From: UBA1738 sp045580145
Lineage (GTDB): Bacteria > Bacillota > Clostridia > UBA1381
Assembly: GCA_045580145.1 (NCBI GenBank)
Contig: JAZNNI010000094.1
Coordinates: 1 to 64,000, forward strand
DNA: 64,000 nucleotides
Direction of reading: 5' to 3'
Shown: piece after piece, positions 23,969 through 33,386 of the stretch
Layout: the number at the start of each line of letters is the position of its first letter
Numbering within the stretch: position 1 is the first letter of the stretch
Program-made: the position numbers and the translations under genes
The notes under the pieces: model-generated
Database searches by the model: none
What the model saw: only the letters and a program-made list of their open reading frames with translations
What the model was told of the DNA's origin: nothing

Positions 23969-24914
23969 TCAAAACTTCCTCGCAGACTTTGATAATCTCT
24001 TTTTTTACATCCTCTACTGATTTAAAAGACTGACTTGCGCCTGCAGCCATCATATGTCCGCCTCCGCCAAAATGCTCTGCTATTTCTGATACGTTATATA
24101 TTCCGTTTGAGCGGAAGCTGATTTTAATTTTTTCATCTGTTTCGCGGATAGAAACTGCAATCTCGCAACCCTCTACCGCTCTTGCAATATTAACTATATC
24201 TCCAGAATCCTTTTCCAGTACAGAATATTTTGAAAGCAGCTCGCAAGTTGCTGTAACAATGTTCAACTTCCCGCCAAAATACTGCTCAATATTATTCATT
24301 ATTTCGCCCTTGAATTTTATGACGGACAAAGGCTCTGTGTCATAGAGGTGTCTGGCAATACGGGCGTGGTCAATACTGAGCTTTAGAAGCTCGCATATTA
24401 TTTCCATAGTCCTCGGTCGGACATTTGAATATTTAAAGCTACCTGTATCAGCACTGATTGCAGCATACAAATTTTCAGCCATCTCAGCAGTCAAATTTAT
24501 TCTCATCTTCCTGATTAATTCAAATATAATCTCGCCTGCAGCTGCAGCTTTTGAATCAATATAATTTTCCTCTGCAAAGCCCACATTTGTTTGGTGATGG
24601 TCGATGCACGCAGTATGTTTTGCGGTATCAAAAATAGCCTTTCTCTTGCCGATGCGGGCGACATCTGCACAATCAATACACAGACATAAATCAACCTCAG
24701 GTACATTTCCTTCATCAAACAATATATAGTTGTTGCCTAAAAATCCAAGTCTGATTTCAGGTATATCAGAAAAATAACACTCAACAGTTTTGCCGATAGT
24801 TAAAAATGCAAGCTTTGCGGCATAACAGCTACCGACCGAGTCGGCATCCTCACTATCATGCCCCAAAATTGCAATAGTTTCAGCTTCTTTTATTAGATCA
24901 ATAATATTATTCAT
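23961..24914 (-). CDS. nrnA: Bifunctional oligoribonuclease/pAp phosphatase, DHH family
   Basis: The 317-residue protein has DHH motifs GHDSEDADSVGS (near 18), CIDCADVARIG (near 79) and the name-giving IDHHQTN (near 105). A C-terminal DHHA1 domain ends in HFGGGGHMMAAGAS near 285. NrnA degrades nanoRNAs and dephosphorylates pAp, using manganese. It overlaps rbfA and trmR by 8 nt each, in the usual Firmicutes order after infB-rbfA. Confidence 0.93.
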   Translation of the reverse strand: MNNIIDLIKEAETIAILGHDSEDADSVGSCYAAKLAFLTIGKTVECYFSDIPEIRLGFLGNNYILFDEGNVPEVDLCLCIDCADVARIGKRKAIFDTAKHTACIDHHQTNVGFAEENYIDSKAAAAGEIIFELIRKMRINLTAEMAENLYAAISADTGSFKYSNVRPRTMEIICELLKLSIDHARIARHLYDTEPLSVIKFKGEIMNNIEQYFGGKLNIVTATCELLSKYSVLEKDSGDIVNIARAVEGCEIAVSIRETDEKIKISFRSNGIYNVSEIAEHFGGGGHMMAAGASQSFKSVEDVKKEIIKVCEEVLNG

Positions 24915-25263
24915 CGTTTTTACCTTTATTGATATCGCTCAGCATTTGATTTATATATGCACCGTGCTCAATAGAGTGATCAAGCTCAAACAGAAATTCA
25001 GGTGTATGACGAAGGTCGATTCGTCTGCCTATTTCACGTCTTATAAACCCAGCTGCAGATTTTAGTCCTAAAATCGCTTTTTTCTGGGTTTCCTCATCGC
25101 CCATAACACTGATATAACACTTCGCATAGCTTAGGTCGTTTGTAACATGAACTGCTACAACACTTGTCATCATAGGTATACGGGAATCCTTAAGTTCGCG
25201 TATTACAGAAGCAAGCTCTCTCAAAACTTCCTCGTTTATTTTGTTAATTCTGTTATTTGCCAT
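24907..25263 (-). CDS. rbfA: 30S ribosome-binding factor A
   Basis: The 118-residue single-KH protein reads MANNRINKINEEVLRELASV and has LSYAKCYISVMG, RREIGRRIDLRHTPEFLFELD near 75 and DHSIEHGAYIN. RbfA aids late maturation of the 16S rRNA 5' end in the 30S subunit. The start at 25263 has AAGGCGGGG upstream. It follows infB in the conserved nusA-infB-rbfA order. Confidence 0.95.
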   Translation of the reverse strand: MANNRINKINEEVLRELASVIRELKDSRIPMMTSVVAVHVTNDLSYAKCYISVMGDEETQKKAILGLKSAAGFIRREIGRRIDLRHTPEFLFELDHSIEHGAYINQMLSDINKGKNDE

Positions 25264-25295
25264 TCTATCCCCGCCTTTCACAGATTTTATGCGAA

Positions 25296-27689
25296 TTATC
25301 TTTCAATTTCCTCCATTACGAAGCATTCCATAACGTCGCCTTCCTTAAGGTCGTTATAGTTTTCGATGCTGATTCCGCATTCAAATCCTTCAGAAACTTC
25401 CTTTGCATCATCTTTAAATCTCTTAAGACTTCCTATTTTTCCTTCGTGAAGTACAATTCCGTCACGTACAAGTCTTATTTCGGCGTTACGTGAAATTTTA
25501 CCATCCGTAACATATGCACCTGCAATAGTACCAACACCAGATACCTTGAATGTCTGTCTAATTTCAACGTGACCTGTTACAACCTCTTTGAATTTAGGAT
25601 CAAGCATACCCTTCATAGCTGCTTCAATTTCTTCAATCGCCTGGTAAATTACTCTATATAAGCGGATATCAACTTCCTGTGATGCAGCGGCTGCAAGAGC
25701 ACCTGAGTCAGGTCGCACATTAAAGCCTACAATAATTGCATTTGATGCATTTGCAAGCATAACGTCAGACTCATTGATTGCACCAACACCGCCGTGGATT
25801 GCACGAACACGCACTTCCTCATTTGAAAGCTTTTCAAGCGATTGACGTACAGCCTCAACAGAGCCCTGAACGTCTGCCTTGATGATTATATTAAGTTCTT
25901 TCATATTACCCTCGTCAATCTGGTCAAATAGATTGTCAAGAGAAACCTTAACTGCCTGATTAAATTTATTTTCTTTTTCTGCCTGTCTTCTTGATTCTGC
26001 AACTTCTTTTGCAAGCTTTTCATCCTTAACTACCATCAGGTGTTCGCCGCCCATAGGAGCCTCGGAAAGTCCCTGTATTTCAACAGGAGTTGACGGCCCT
26101 GCAGTCTTCATACGTCTGCCCTTGTCATTAACCATCGCTCTTACGTGGCCTACTGCAGTTCCTGCAATAACAATATCACCCACATTAAGTGTTCCTTCGT
26201 GAACTAAAACAGTAGCAACCGGGCCTTTTCCTTTATCAACTCGCGACTCGATAACAGTACCCTTTGCCGCTTTGTTAGGATTAGCCTTTAGCTCCTTCAT
26301 ATCAGCAATCAAAAGCACCATTTCCAAAAGTCCGTCAATATTAATTCTCTGTTTTGCAGAAATTTCAACACAAACAGTGTCACCGCCCCATTCCTCAGGT
26401 ACAAGCTCGTGTTCAACAAGCATCTGCTTAACACGTTCCGGATTTGCGCCGTCTTTATCAATCTTATTAATTGCAACAACAATGGTAACACCGGCTGCCT
26501 TTGCGTGATTTATAGCTTCTATTGTCTGTGGCATAATACCATCATCCGCCGCAACAACCAAGATTGCAACGTCTGTAACCTGAGCACCTCTTGCACGCAT
26601 TGTAGTAAAAGCTTCGTGCCCCGGTGTATCAAGGAAGGTTATAACTCTATCATTTAATGTTACGCTGTACGCACCGATGTGCTGAGTAATTCCACCTGCT
26701 TCAGTATCCGTAACAGAAGTATCTCGGATAGCATCAAGAAGTGAAGTTTTACCGTGGTCAACGTGTCCCATTACAACTACAACAGGAGGACGTGGCTCTA
26801 AATCTTCCGGCTTATCTTCCTCCTCAGCAAATAGTATATCCTCTTTGGTTAAAACTATTTCAGGTTTTGCATCAACACCAAAATCAGCAGCAATAAGTGC
26901 AGCTGTATCGAAGTCAATGGACTGAGTTATTGTAGCCATAACGCCAAGCATCATAAGCTTTTTAACAACTTCTGCTGCGCCCTTTCCAAGTTTTGACGCC
27001 AAGTCACCAACAGTAATAAATTCAGGAATTTCAATTTCAGTCGGAGTTTCCTTTTCCTTCTTTTTAGGAGCTTCTTTTTGTTTTATTTCCTTTTCTTTAA
27101 CCTGCTGTTGCTTTTTGCCGTGCTTTTTATTTCTGCCACTTTCAAGCTTTGAAACGTCATCATCGGTAACAAGGTCCTCGAGGCGCTCTCTTTCGTTCAC
27201 CTTATCAATTTCAACAGTTGATGTTCTTGTATCAACATAACGCACCTTTTTAGCATCATCAGCCGAGATTACATATTCCTTTTCATTGTCCTGTGGGATT
27301 TCCACAACAGTTTCTTCTGCTTTTCTGCTCTTGGCAGCTGTTTTCTGTTTCTTTCTCGGCTGTTCAGCAGGCTTCTCCTCAGAAGACGCAGTAGTTTTTT
27401 CAGCCTTTGGGGTTTCTTTTTTCTCTGCCTTTACTTCCTGTACTTTTTCTTCCTCTACTACTTCCGACTCTGTTTTGTTTTCTTCCTCAAGAGGCGGCTT
27501 TTCGATAGGCTCATTACCTACGTCAAAAAGTGTTGTAAAAATATCAAAAACTAAACCCAACTGATACTCATCAAGAACAGTTGTATTTTTTACATCTATA
27601 CCTACTGTTGCCAGTTTTTCAATTATATCCTTACTTGTCAGTTTTAAATCCTTTGCAATCTGACTAACCTTAATTCCGTTTTCTGCCAT
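25296..27689 (-). CDS. infB: Translation initiation factor IF-2
   Basis: The 797-residue protein starts MAENGIKVSQIAKDL (IF2_N domain). A long Lys/Glu-rich variable region (about 70-220) follows, then a second IF2_N domain. The GTPase domain is near 300-470, with G1 GHVDHGKTSLLD, G3 DTPGHEAF and G4 NKID. Domain II and the C1/C2 domains bind fMet-tRNA. I used the ATG at 27689 just after the ylxQ stop; an in-frame start 4 codons earlier (27701) is possible. Length is normal for Firmicutes. Confidence 0.96.
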   Translation of the reverse strand: MAENGIKVSQIAKDLKLTSKDIIEKLATVGIDVKNTTVLDEYQLGLVFDIFTTLFDVGNEPIEKPPLEEENKTESEVVEEEKVQEVKAEKKETPKAEKTTASSEEKPAEQPRKKQKTAAKSRKAEETVVEIPQDNEKEYVISADDAKKVRYVDTRTSTVEIDKVNERERLEDLVTDDDVSKLESGRNKKHGKKQQQVKEKEIKQKEAPKKKEKETPTEIEIPEFITVGDLASKLGKGAAEVVKKLMMLGVMATITQSIDFDTAALIAADFGVDAKPEIVLTKEDILFAEEEDKPEDLEPRPPVVVVMGHVDHGKTSLLDAIRDTSVTDTEAGGITQHIGAYSVTLNDRVITFLDTPGHEAFTTMRARGAQVTDVAILVVAADDGIMPQTIEAINHAKAAGVTIVVAINKIDKDGANPERVKQMLVEHELVPEEWGGDTVCVEISAKQRINIDGLLEMVLLIADMKELKANPNKAAKGTVIESRVDKGKGPVATVLVHEGTLNVGDIVIAGTAVGHVRAMVNDKGRRMKTAGPSTPVEIQGLSEAPMGGEHLMVVKDEKLAKEVAESRRQAEKENKFNQAVKVSLDNLFDQIDEGNMKELNIIIKADVQGSVEAVRQSLEKLSNEEVRVRAIHGGVGAINESDVMLANASNAIIVGFNVRPDSGALAAAASQEVDIRLYRVIYQAIEEIEAAMKGMLDPKFKEVVTGHVEIRQTFKVSGVGTIAGAYVTDGKISRNAEIRLVRDGIVLHEGKIGSLKRFKDDAKEVSEGFECGISIENYNDLKEGDVMECFVMEEIER

Positions 27690-27690
27690 A

Positions 27691-27999
27691 CTAATCATCA
27701 ATCCTTTCTATTTTAGATAATATTGCATTTTTAAAATTCTCATCATTTACCGAAACAACCATTCTTCGCTCAGAACCTGTTAATTTTCCAAGTTCGTCTG
27801 CTGTTGCATACTCAATGTACTCTACACTGTAATAATTACAGGCGTCACATATAGACTTACGGCTAGCAGGAGAAATGTCTGCTGCAATTATTATCAAACG
27901 AGATTGTCCGCTTTTAATAGCCTTTTCGCACAAGAACTCACCAGTCTGAACCTTTCCTGCACGCTTTGCAAGACCAAGCATACCTAAAACTTTATCCAT
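27691..27999 (-). CDS. ylxQ: L7Ae/YlxQ-family ribosomal-like protein
   Basis: The 102-residue protein reads MDKVLGMLGLAKRAGKVQTG, the characteristic start of YlxQ, and keeps the L7Ae fold (LIIIAADISPASRKSICDAC, then the Y-x-V-E segment). Members bind kink-turn RNA. The start at 27999 has GGAGGCGGCAAAAA upstream; the longer upstream frame runs through ylxR. It sits between ylxR and infB, as in Bacillus. Confidence 0.9.
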   Translation of the reverse strand: MDKVLGMLGLAKRAGKVQTGEFLCEKAIKSGQSRLIIIAADISPASRKSICDACNYYSVEYIEYATADELGKLTGSERRMVVSVNDENFKNAILSKIERIDD

Positions 28000-28246
28000 T
28001 TTTTGCCGCCTCCGAAATTTCTTCATATATATTTTCAGAAACAGGCATTTTAAAGTGTCTGGCAAAAGCCCGACGTTTTCTTGCGTTTTCGATGCACACT
28101 TCATTTTTACAAATATATGCGCCCCTGCCCGACATTTTTTGATTTATGTCAAGCTTTGCTTCATTTTCAGTTTTAACAACCTTTATCAGCTCACCCTTCG
28201 GCTTCATCTGCCTGCAGGCAACGCACATTCTAAGTGGTGTATGCAT
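27992..28246 (-). CDS. ylxR: YlxR-family RNA-binding protein (RnpM-like)
   Basis: The 84-residue protein has the YlxR motif PLRMCVACRQMKPKGELIKV (near 4) and SGRGAYICKNEVCIENARKR (near 39). Family members bind RNA; the Bacillus homologue modulates RNase P. It is the small gene between nusA and ylxQ in the standard operon and overlaps ylxQ by 8 nt. Confidence 0.92.
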   Translation of the reverse strand: MHTPLRMCVACRQMKPKGELIKVVKTENEAKLDINQKMSGRGAYICKNEVCIENARKRRAFARHFKMPVSENIYEEISEAAKNG

Positions 28247-28268
28247 TAAAAATCTCCTTAAATTATAT

Positions 28269-29297
28269 TTATTCCTGCCCAGCAGAAATATCTATCTTCC
28301 ATCCGGTAAGTCTTGCAGCCAAGCGTACATTCTGTCCGGATTTCCCGATTGCCAAAGAAAGCTGATGTTCAGGAACTGTAACCTTGGCGCTCTTTTCTTC
28401 TTCATTTATATCAACCGTAAGTACCTTTGATGGGCTCAGTGCCGCTGAAATGTATTCAACAGGGTCTTCGCTCCATTTTACGATGTCAATTTTTTCATAG
28501 TTAAGTTCATCGCCTATAGCCTGAACTCTTACCCCCTTAGGTCCGATACACGCACCCTGCGCATCTACATCAGGATCCTGAGAGTAGACAGCAATTTTTG
28601 TTCTTGAGCCTGCTTCACGTGATATTGACATCACTTCTACCAAACCGTCCTGAATTTCCGGAACCTCTTGGAAGAAAAGCTTTTTAACAAGTCCCGGATG
28701 TGAACGAGAAAGAATTATCTGTGTACCTTTCGTTCCGTTTCTCACTTCACTTACATAGCACTTTATCATTCTTCCAACTTCATAATACTCATCCTGTACC
28801 TGTTCATTGGCAGGCATTAATGCCTCTACTTTTCCAATATCAACATACACATTCCCGCGTTCGATTCTTTCGATTTTACCCGAAACTATTTCGTTTTCTT
28901 TTCTTGTATATTCGCTGTAGAGAATACCGCGTTCAGCTTCTCTAAGTCTCTGTGTAACCACTTGTTTTGCTGTCATTGCAGCAATTCGTCCGAAATTAGC
29001 AGGGGTAACTTCTATGTTAACGATATCTCCGATTTCATAAGTGCCGCTTATTTTCTTAGCATCTTGGACAGAAATTTCCTGCTGTGCGTCACTTACCTCT
29101 TCTACAACTGTCTTCTGTGCATAAACTGCGATTTTTCCAGTATCCCTGTCAAGGTCAACACATACATTTTGTGCAGACAGGAAATTTCTCTTGTAAGCAG
29201 CAATAAGTGCCGCTTCAAGCGCATCTAAAATTACATCCTTGTCTATTCCCTTTTCTTTGCACAAGTCTGCAAGGGCAGTTATTAATTCTTCATTCAT
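28269..29297 (-). CDS. nusA: Transcription termination/antitermination protein NusA
   Basis: The 342-residue protein has the NusA N-terminal domain, an S1 domain (IVSGKIERIERGNVYVDIGK near 130) and two KH domains (DPVDAQGACIGPKG-like DVDAQGACIGPKGVRVQAI near 245, and LSLAIGKSGQNVRLAARLTG near 315). It lacks the extra acidic repeats of Proteobacteria, as expected for Firmicutes. I used ATG 29297; a TTG four codons upstream is possible. NusA modulates pausing, termination and antitermination. Confidence 0.95.
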   Translation of the reverse strand: MNEELITALADLCKEKGIDKDVILDALEAALIAAYKRNFLSAQNVCVDLDRDTGKIAVYAQKTVVEEVSDAQQEISVQDAKKISGTYEIGDIVNIEVTPANFGRIAAMTAKQVVTQRLREAERGILYSEYTRKENEIVSGKIERIERGNVYVDIGKVEALMPANEQVQDEYYEVGRMIKCYVSEVRNGTKGTQIILSRSHPGLVKKLFFQEVPEIQDGLVEVMSISREAGSRTKIAVYSQDPDVDAQGACIGPKGVRVQAIGDELNYEKIDIVKWSEDPVEYISAALSPSKVLTVDINEEEKSAKVTVPEHQLSLAIGKSGQNVRLAARLTGWKIDISAGQE

Positions 29298-29314
29298 TTT
29301 CTTATCCAACCTTT

Positions 29315-29773
29315 CTAAAATTCAAAATGCAGCTTAACAAATGCTGCTTCTTTTACATTTATTTTAAGCGGGTCTCCGCCGCAGTCAACCATTATTTCGC
29401 CATCATTAAATGACTTTAAAATTCCATTAAATTCTTTTTTTCCGCTGGTAGCTTTAAAGAGCTTTACATCCACTTCTCTTCCTAAATAATGCAAAAACTC
29501 ACGCTGGGTCTTAAGTTTTCTTTCCACTCCCGGAGAAGAAACCTCAAGAATATACTCAACATCGATTGGGTCTATTCTATCAAGCTCATCACCAAAGGCT
29601 CTTGAAAAGGTTTCGCAGTCATCGATCCCAACACCGCCGTCTTTATCAATGAACATTCTTAAAAATTGCTTACCATCTTCCTTTTTGAATTCAGCATCGA
29701 CAACAGTCATACTAAGCTTTTCTGCAATTTTATCACCAATTTCCAAAGCTAAAAGCTCTGTTTTATTTGCCAA
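29315..29773 (-). CDS. rimP: Ribosome maturation factor RimP
   Basis: The 152-residue protein has the RimP motifs FLRMFIDKDGGVGIDDCETF near 38 and DVEYILEVSSPGVERKLKT near 75. It acts in 30S maturation. The start is a TTG at 29773, with GAGGTGA 6-8 nt upstream. It is the first gene of the rimP-nusA-ylxR-ylxQ-infB-rbfA run and sits behind a leader hairpin. Confidence 0.93.
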   Translation of the reverse strand: MANKTELLALEIGDKIAEKLSMTVVDAEFKKEDGKQFLRMFIDKDGGVGIDDCETFSRAFGDELDRIDPIDVEYILEVSSPGVERKLKTQREFLHYLGREVDVKLFKATSGKKEFNGILKSFNDGEIMVDCGGDPLKINVKEAAFVKLHFEF

Positions 29774-29808
29774 AAAAAATCACCTCTTTAAAATTAAATT
29801 TAAAACTA

Positions 29809-29888
29809 AAGAGTGGGTTTTTCAACCCACTCTTAGAAGAAAATCTATTCACTATAGTTAGTATACCACATTCAAGTTTAAAATGCAA
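29809..29888 (-). promoter_or_regulatory. Promoter and leader hairpin of the rimP-nusA-infB operon
   Basis: The promoter is TTGCAT (29888-29883), 17 nt, TATACT (29865-29860). About 20 nt after the expected start site an 11-bp hairpin (29834-29809), AAGAGTGGGTT with AACCCACTCTT around a short loop, is followed by TTAGTTTT. It sits inside the leader, so it can act as an attenuator or stability element. It is also the only hairpin that could terminate the upstream deacetylase transcript. Confidence 0.6.
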
Positions 29889-29920
29889 GTATTTTTTTTA
29901 ATTTTGACATTTCTTTTTTA

Positions 29921-30616
29921 TTACAACAAGACTTCCTTGTTTGTTCCATAGAATATATCATCTTTTCCGCTTATCATTTTGAAAAATTCTTCAAGCATTA
30001 CAAGTCCATTATTGTAATCAAACTCAAATGAATGACCCCAAATGTAGAGTATTTGCGGCTTATCAGCTTTAAGCTCTAAGAATTCTTTTCCCATACTGAA
30101 CAATCTGTCAGGCTCCATAATATGATAGATATTAGGGTTAAATCTGTAAAGATTTTCCTGTCTGTCAAAGCTGTCGGTAAGTGTAGTAGTTCTTGCATAC
30201 TGAACACCTGTCTTATCTCTCAAAATTCCGGCAACTCTGTCATCATTTGGCCCATTCGGATAAGCCATTCCTATAACCTCATATCCCACAAGTTCTGAAA
30301 GATTAATTCTGTCCTGCTCAACTTGTCTTATAATTTCATCTTCCTCAAGACCTGTAAGCGTAGGATGAGTTAAGCTGTGAACCGCCACTTCGTGTCCTTC
30401 ATAAACACTCTTGACATCCTGCGGAGCAATTTTATAGTGAGCAATATTTTTATTTTCTCTCAACAAAATACCATTTCTCCCCAAAAGCTCAGAGTTGAGA
30501 TTAAAGGTACACTTTAAATTATATTTATTAAGTAGTTCAATAAGCGCTATATCCTGAGTTGTGCCATCGTCATAACTAAAGGTTATAGCTTTTAACTTTC
30601 CATTAAAATCTTTCAC
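29921..30616 (-). CDS. Polysaccharide deacetylase family protein
   Basis: The 231-residue NodB-type protein has the motif 1 region KAITFSYDDGTTQD (10-23), with the Asp pair. It continues with HEVAVHSLTHPTLTG near 75 (His-x3-His zinc site) and GMAYPNGPNDD near 118. It has no signal peptide, unlike most peptidoglycan deacetylases, so it may act inside the cell or on a small sugar. The GTG start at 30616 has GAGGTCGAC upstream. It lies 10 nt after the LCP gene and is probably in the same transcript. Confidence 0.85.
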   Translation of the reverse strand: MKDFNGKLKAITFSYDDGTTQDIALIELLNKYNLKCTFNLNSELLGRNGILLRENKNIAHYKIAPQDVKSVYEGHEVAVHSLTHPTLTGLEEDEIIRQVEQDRINLSELVGYEVIGMAYPNGPNDDRVAGILRDKTGVQYARTTTLTDSFDRQENLYRFNPNIYHIMEPDRLFSMGKEFLELKADKPQILYIWGHSFEFDYNNGLVMLEEFFKMISGKDDIFYGTNKEVLL

Positions 30617-30626
30617 TTTGTCGACC

Positions 30627-32021
30627 TCAATCTATAATTTGATATTCATCGTCAAGCTCCTCTAACGGTACTCTTGACGGTTCAGGGGTTGCATAAGGCT
30701 TTTTCGTAGGCACAGGAGACGGTGTCGGTTCTTTGGTTACAACTGGCGCTTTTGTAACCTCAGGTGACTCAGTAGCCTGATCGTTTTTATCTTCCTTATC
30801 TACCGGCTTTGGAGTCTCGTTTTTAGGAGTTGCCTTTGATTTGTTTCCCGCTTTCAATATTTTTTGCGAATGGTCATCTGAAATTGTTACTTTATCTGTA
30901 ACTTCTGATGTAAATCCAAATACCTCCTGCATAAGTTGTTTGGTTTTTTCCAAATCACAAACGTGGTAAGAGCCTCCGCTGATATTTTTTGATTCACCAG
31001 GTAAACTGTAGGTTTTTATACTTTCCCCTGTGAGCTTATTCACGTACCTGATATACTTGGTTATATCTCCAGCAGAAATATTAGTTACAATCTCCTTAGA
31101 AATTTGCTTAAAAAGGCTTGGTAATTTCACTAAAATTGTGGCATTTACCTTTTGGTCTATAACAGCCTTTAAAAATTCCTGTTGCCTTTCAACTCTTCTT
31201 GTGTCAGAACCATCGCCTCTTCCGGAGTTACTTTTTCTATATCTTAAGAACTGCTGAACTTGGTTGCCTGAAAGCTTTTGAAGCCCCGGCTTTAGATGGA
31301 TATGAAGATTTTGATAAGGGTCATCATAGTTCATCCCTCTCCCATTTCCCTCAACATCAGGAACGTCAAATTCTACAGGTCCTAATATATCAAAAACACG
31401 GTCAATGGCAGAAAAAGAAAATTCAACATAGTAATTAATCGGAATTCCTGTAAGCTGCGTTATAGCTTCTGCTGTGGCTTCCGCTCCTAAAATTTTTCCA
31501 GCAGATTCTTTGCTGCTCATTGCATGAATTTCATTAATCTTACGTGTGATTTTTTTATTTGAAATATATATCTTCGTATCGCGAGGAACAGAAAGCATAT
31601 TTACCTCCGCCTTATTAACATCATATGATGCAACCATAATGGCATCAGTCCTTAATCCTTCCTCATCAACACCAAGAAGTAAAACATTTATTTTTCCATT
31701 TTCAAGCGGTGCTAAAATTTGACTTTCATCAAATAGTCCAAATCCCATAACAACAAAAACAAGCACAATGAGCACTATCAACATTCCAAGGAAAACCTTG
31801 CCTATCGCACCTTTTTTCTTGGTGTTTTTTCTTGGTATTTCCTCTTTTTCTTCTATATTGACATCTGCATCAAGCTTTGGTTCTGAGTCTATAAACTCAA
31901 AATCCGCCTCCTCAGGCTCAGTATTTTCAATATCTTCTTCTGTTCTTTTATAACCAATAAGCTCTTGCTCCCTAATTTTACGCATTGCTGCTTTTTTATT
32001 CTTTGGTCTTGCTCTTTTCAC
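30627..32021 (-). CDS. LytR-CpsA-Psr (LCP) family cell-wall ligase, copy 1
   Basis: The 464-residue protein has a charged cytoplasmic N-terminus and one membrane helix (near 78-100, VFLGMLIVLIVLVFVVMG). The LCP domain follows, with INVLLLGVDEEGLRTDAIM near 116, MLSVPRDTKIYI, the ITQLTGIPINYYVEF block and the conserved Arg region FLRYRKSNSGRGDG. A 90-residue Pro/Thr/Lys-rich tail (TPSPVPTKKP) ends it. LCP enzymes attach teichoic acids or other glycans to peptidoglycan. The start is a GTG at 32021. It is paralogous to the next gene. Confidence 0.92.
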   Translation of the reverse strand: MKRARPKNKKAAMRKIREQELIGYKRTEEDIENTEPEEADFEFIDSEPKLDADVNIEEKEEIPRKNTKKKGAIGKVFLGMLIVLIVLVFVVMGFGLFDESQILAPLENGKINVLLLGVDEEGLRTDAIMVASYDVNKAEVNMLSVPRDTKIYISNKKITRKINEIHAMSSKESAGKILGAEATAEAITQLTGIPINYYVEFSFSAIDRVFDILGPVEFDVPDVEGNGRGMNYDDPYQNLHIHLKPGLQKLSGNQVQQFLRYRKSNSGRGDGSDTRRVERQQEFLKAVIDQKVNATILVKLPSLFKQISKEIVTNISAGDITKYIRYVNKLTGESIKTYSLPGESKNISGGSYHVCDLEKTKQLMQEVFGFTSEVTDKVTISDDHSQKILKAGNKSKATPKNETPKPVDKEDKNDQATESPEVTKAPVVTKEPTPSPVPTKKPYATPEPSRVPLEELDDEYQIID

Positions 32022-32051
32022 AATATAAACCTCACTATATTCATTCTGCTA

Positions 32052-33296
32052 CTAATTTGCCGCCGGTCTTTTAATTCCCGACTCCTGTGGTTTTTGTGTC
32101 GGTGCTTTCGAAGGCTTATCAGCAGGTACTTTGGTTTCTTCAGGCTTTACAGTAGGTGACGATGATGTTTGCGGATTCTTAGTAGGTTTTGCCGAAGCTG
32201 ATGGGGCTTTTGTCGGCCCTTTTGTAGCTTTTGGCGACGAAGACGGTGATGGAGATGCCACACTTGGGCTCTTCGTAATTTCCGGAGATAAGCTTACTAC
32301 CGGAGATGATGTTGCCTTCTTTACATCTTTTGTCCTGCTGCTTCCGTCAGCAGAATGGATTGTGATTTTCGATGCATCATATCCAAAAGTATTTTGAATT
32401 AAGGTGGCAAGCTCATCCATATCTGCTATCCAGTAAGAAGAATTATAATCAGTTCCGTTTGCTACTCCCGGTAATGCATACATATGCACATTTTCGCTTG
32501 TAAGATCGGATAAGTTTTTAATATACTTCGTTACATCTGTGAATTTGATATTCGTTCTGATATTAGACTGAAGAGTCTTGTAAAGCTCAGGCAATCGTGG
32601 AATGATGCTTGTATTGAGTTTCTGCTCTACAAGTGCTTTCATAAACGCCTGCTGCGCACTAACCCTGTCAATATCCCCCATTGGATACCTTCTAAAACGA
32701 ACGAACTGTTCTGCCTTTTCACCATCCAATGTTTGCATACCCTTTTTCAAATGGATATAAAGGTCCTGATAAGGGTCTTCATAGTTCATATTCTGCGGAA
32801 CATCAAATTCTACTCCGCCCAATGCATCAATCGTTTCACGGAAGGCTTTAAACGTAAATTCCACATAATAATTTATAGGAATTCCTGTAAGACGGGTAAC
32901 TGCCTCAATCGTTCCGTTTATACCTTTTTTCTGTCCTGATTTTGAAATTGCACGTGATGCATTAATTTTTTGATATCTGCTTCCTATATACATTCTTGTA
33001 TCTCTGGGTATGGAAAGAATATTTACTGTATCAGTATCAAGATTATATGATGCCACCATTATTGTATCTGCAAGCGATTCTGATTTATCTACGCCTACAA
33101 TCAACATATTAATCTTTCCAGTCTCGCGGTCAACAGGCTCTACTATTCCGGAATCATCACCAATAGAGCCAAACAGCCCGCCTATTCCCATAACTATCGC
33201 GAAAGCAACAATAATTATGACAAGAGATATGCTAAAAATAGTAAGCCTTTTTTTGTTCAAAAATCTTTTTTTAGCTTTTTTTCTTCTACGTTTCAA
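32052..33296 (-). CDS. LytR-CpsA-Psr (LCP) family cell-wall ligase, copy 2
   Basis: The 414-residue protein has a very basic start (KRRRKKAKKRFLNKKRL), one membrane helix near 18-40 and an LCP domain (INMLIVGVDKSESLADTIM, ILSIPRDTRMYIG, VTRLTGIPINYYVEF, FVRFRRYPMGDIDR). A long Ser/Pro/Thr/Lys-rich tail (about 315-414) is probably threaded through the wall. The start codon is TTG at 33296 with GAGG 9 nt upstream. It is transcribed from the promoter at 33339-33367 together with copy 1 and the deacetylase. The tandem copies differ mostly in the tail. Confidence 0.92.
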   Translation of the reverse strand: MKRRRKKAKKRFLNKKRLTIFSISLVIIIVAFAIVMGIGGLFGSIGDDSGIVEPVDRETGKINMLIVGVDKSESLADTIMVASYNLDTDTVNILSIPRDTRMYIGSRYQKINASRAISKSGQKKGINGTIEAVTRLTGIPINYYVEFTFKAFRETIDALGGVEFDVPQNMNYEDPYQDLYIHLKKGMQTLDGEKAEQFVRFRRYPMGDIDRVSAQQAFMKALVEQKLNTSIIPRLPELYKTLQSNIRTNIKFTDVTKYIKNLSDLTSENVHMYALPGVANGTDYNSSYWIADMDELATLIQNTFGYDASKITIHSADGSSRTKDVKKATSSPVVSLSPEITKSPSVASPSPSSSPKATKGPTKAPSASAKPTKNPQTSSSPTVKPEETKVPADKPSKAPTQKPQESGIKRPAAN

Positions 33297-33338
33297 TTAT
33301 TTTCGCCTCAACTTTCAACAGATGTGAAAACACTTTTT

Positions 33339-33367
33339 ATTATATATCAATTCTTAATTTATGTCAA
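33339..33367 (-). promoter_or_regulatory. Promoter of the LCP-LCP-deacetylase operon
   Basis: TTGACA (33367-33362), 17 nt, TATAAT (33344-33339) on the minus strand, a consensus promoter. It lies in the 313-nt stretch 33297-33609, which otherwise holds the plus-strand leader described next and no gene. Confidence 0.8.
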
Positions 33368-33386
33368 TAATTATGATATTAATGTA

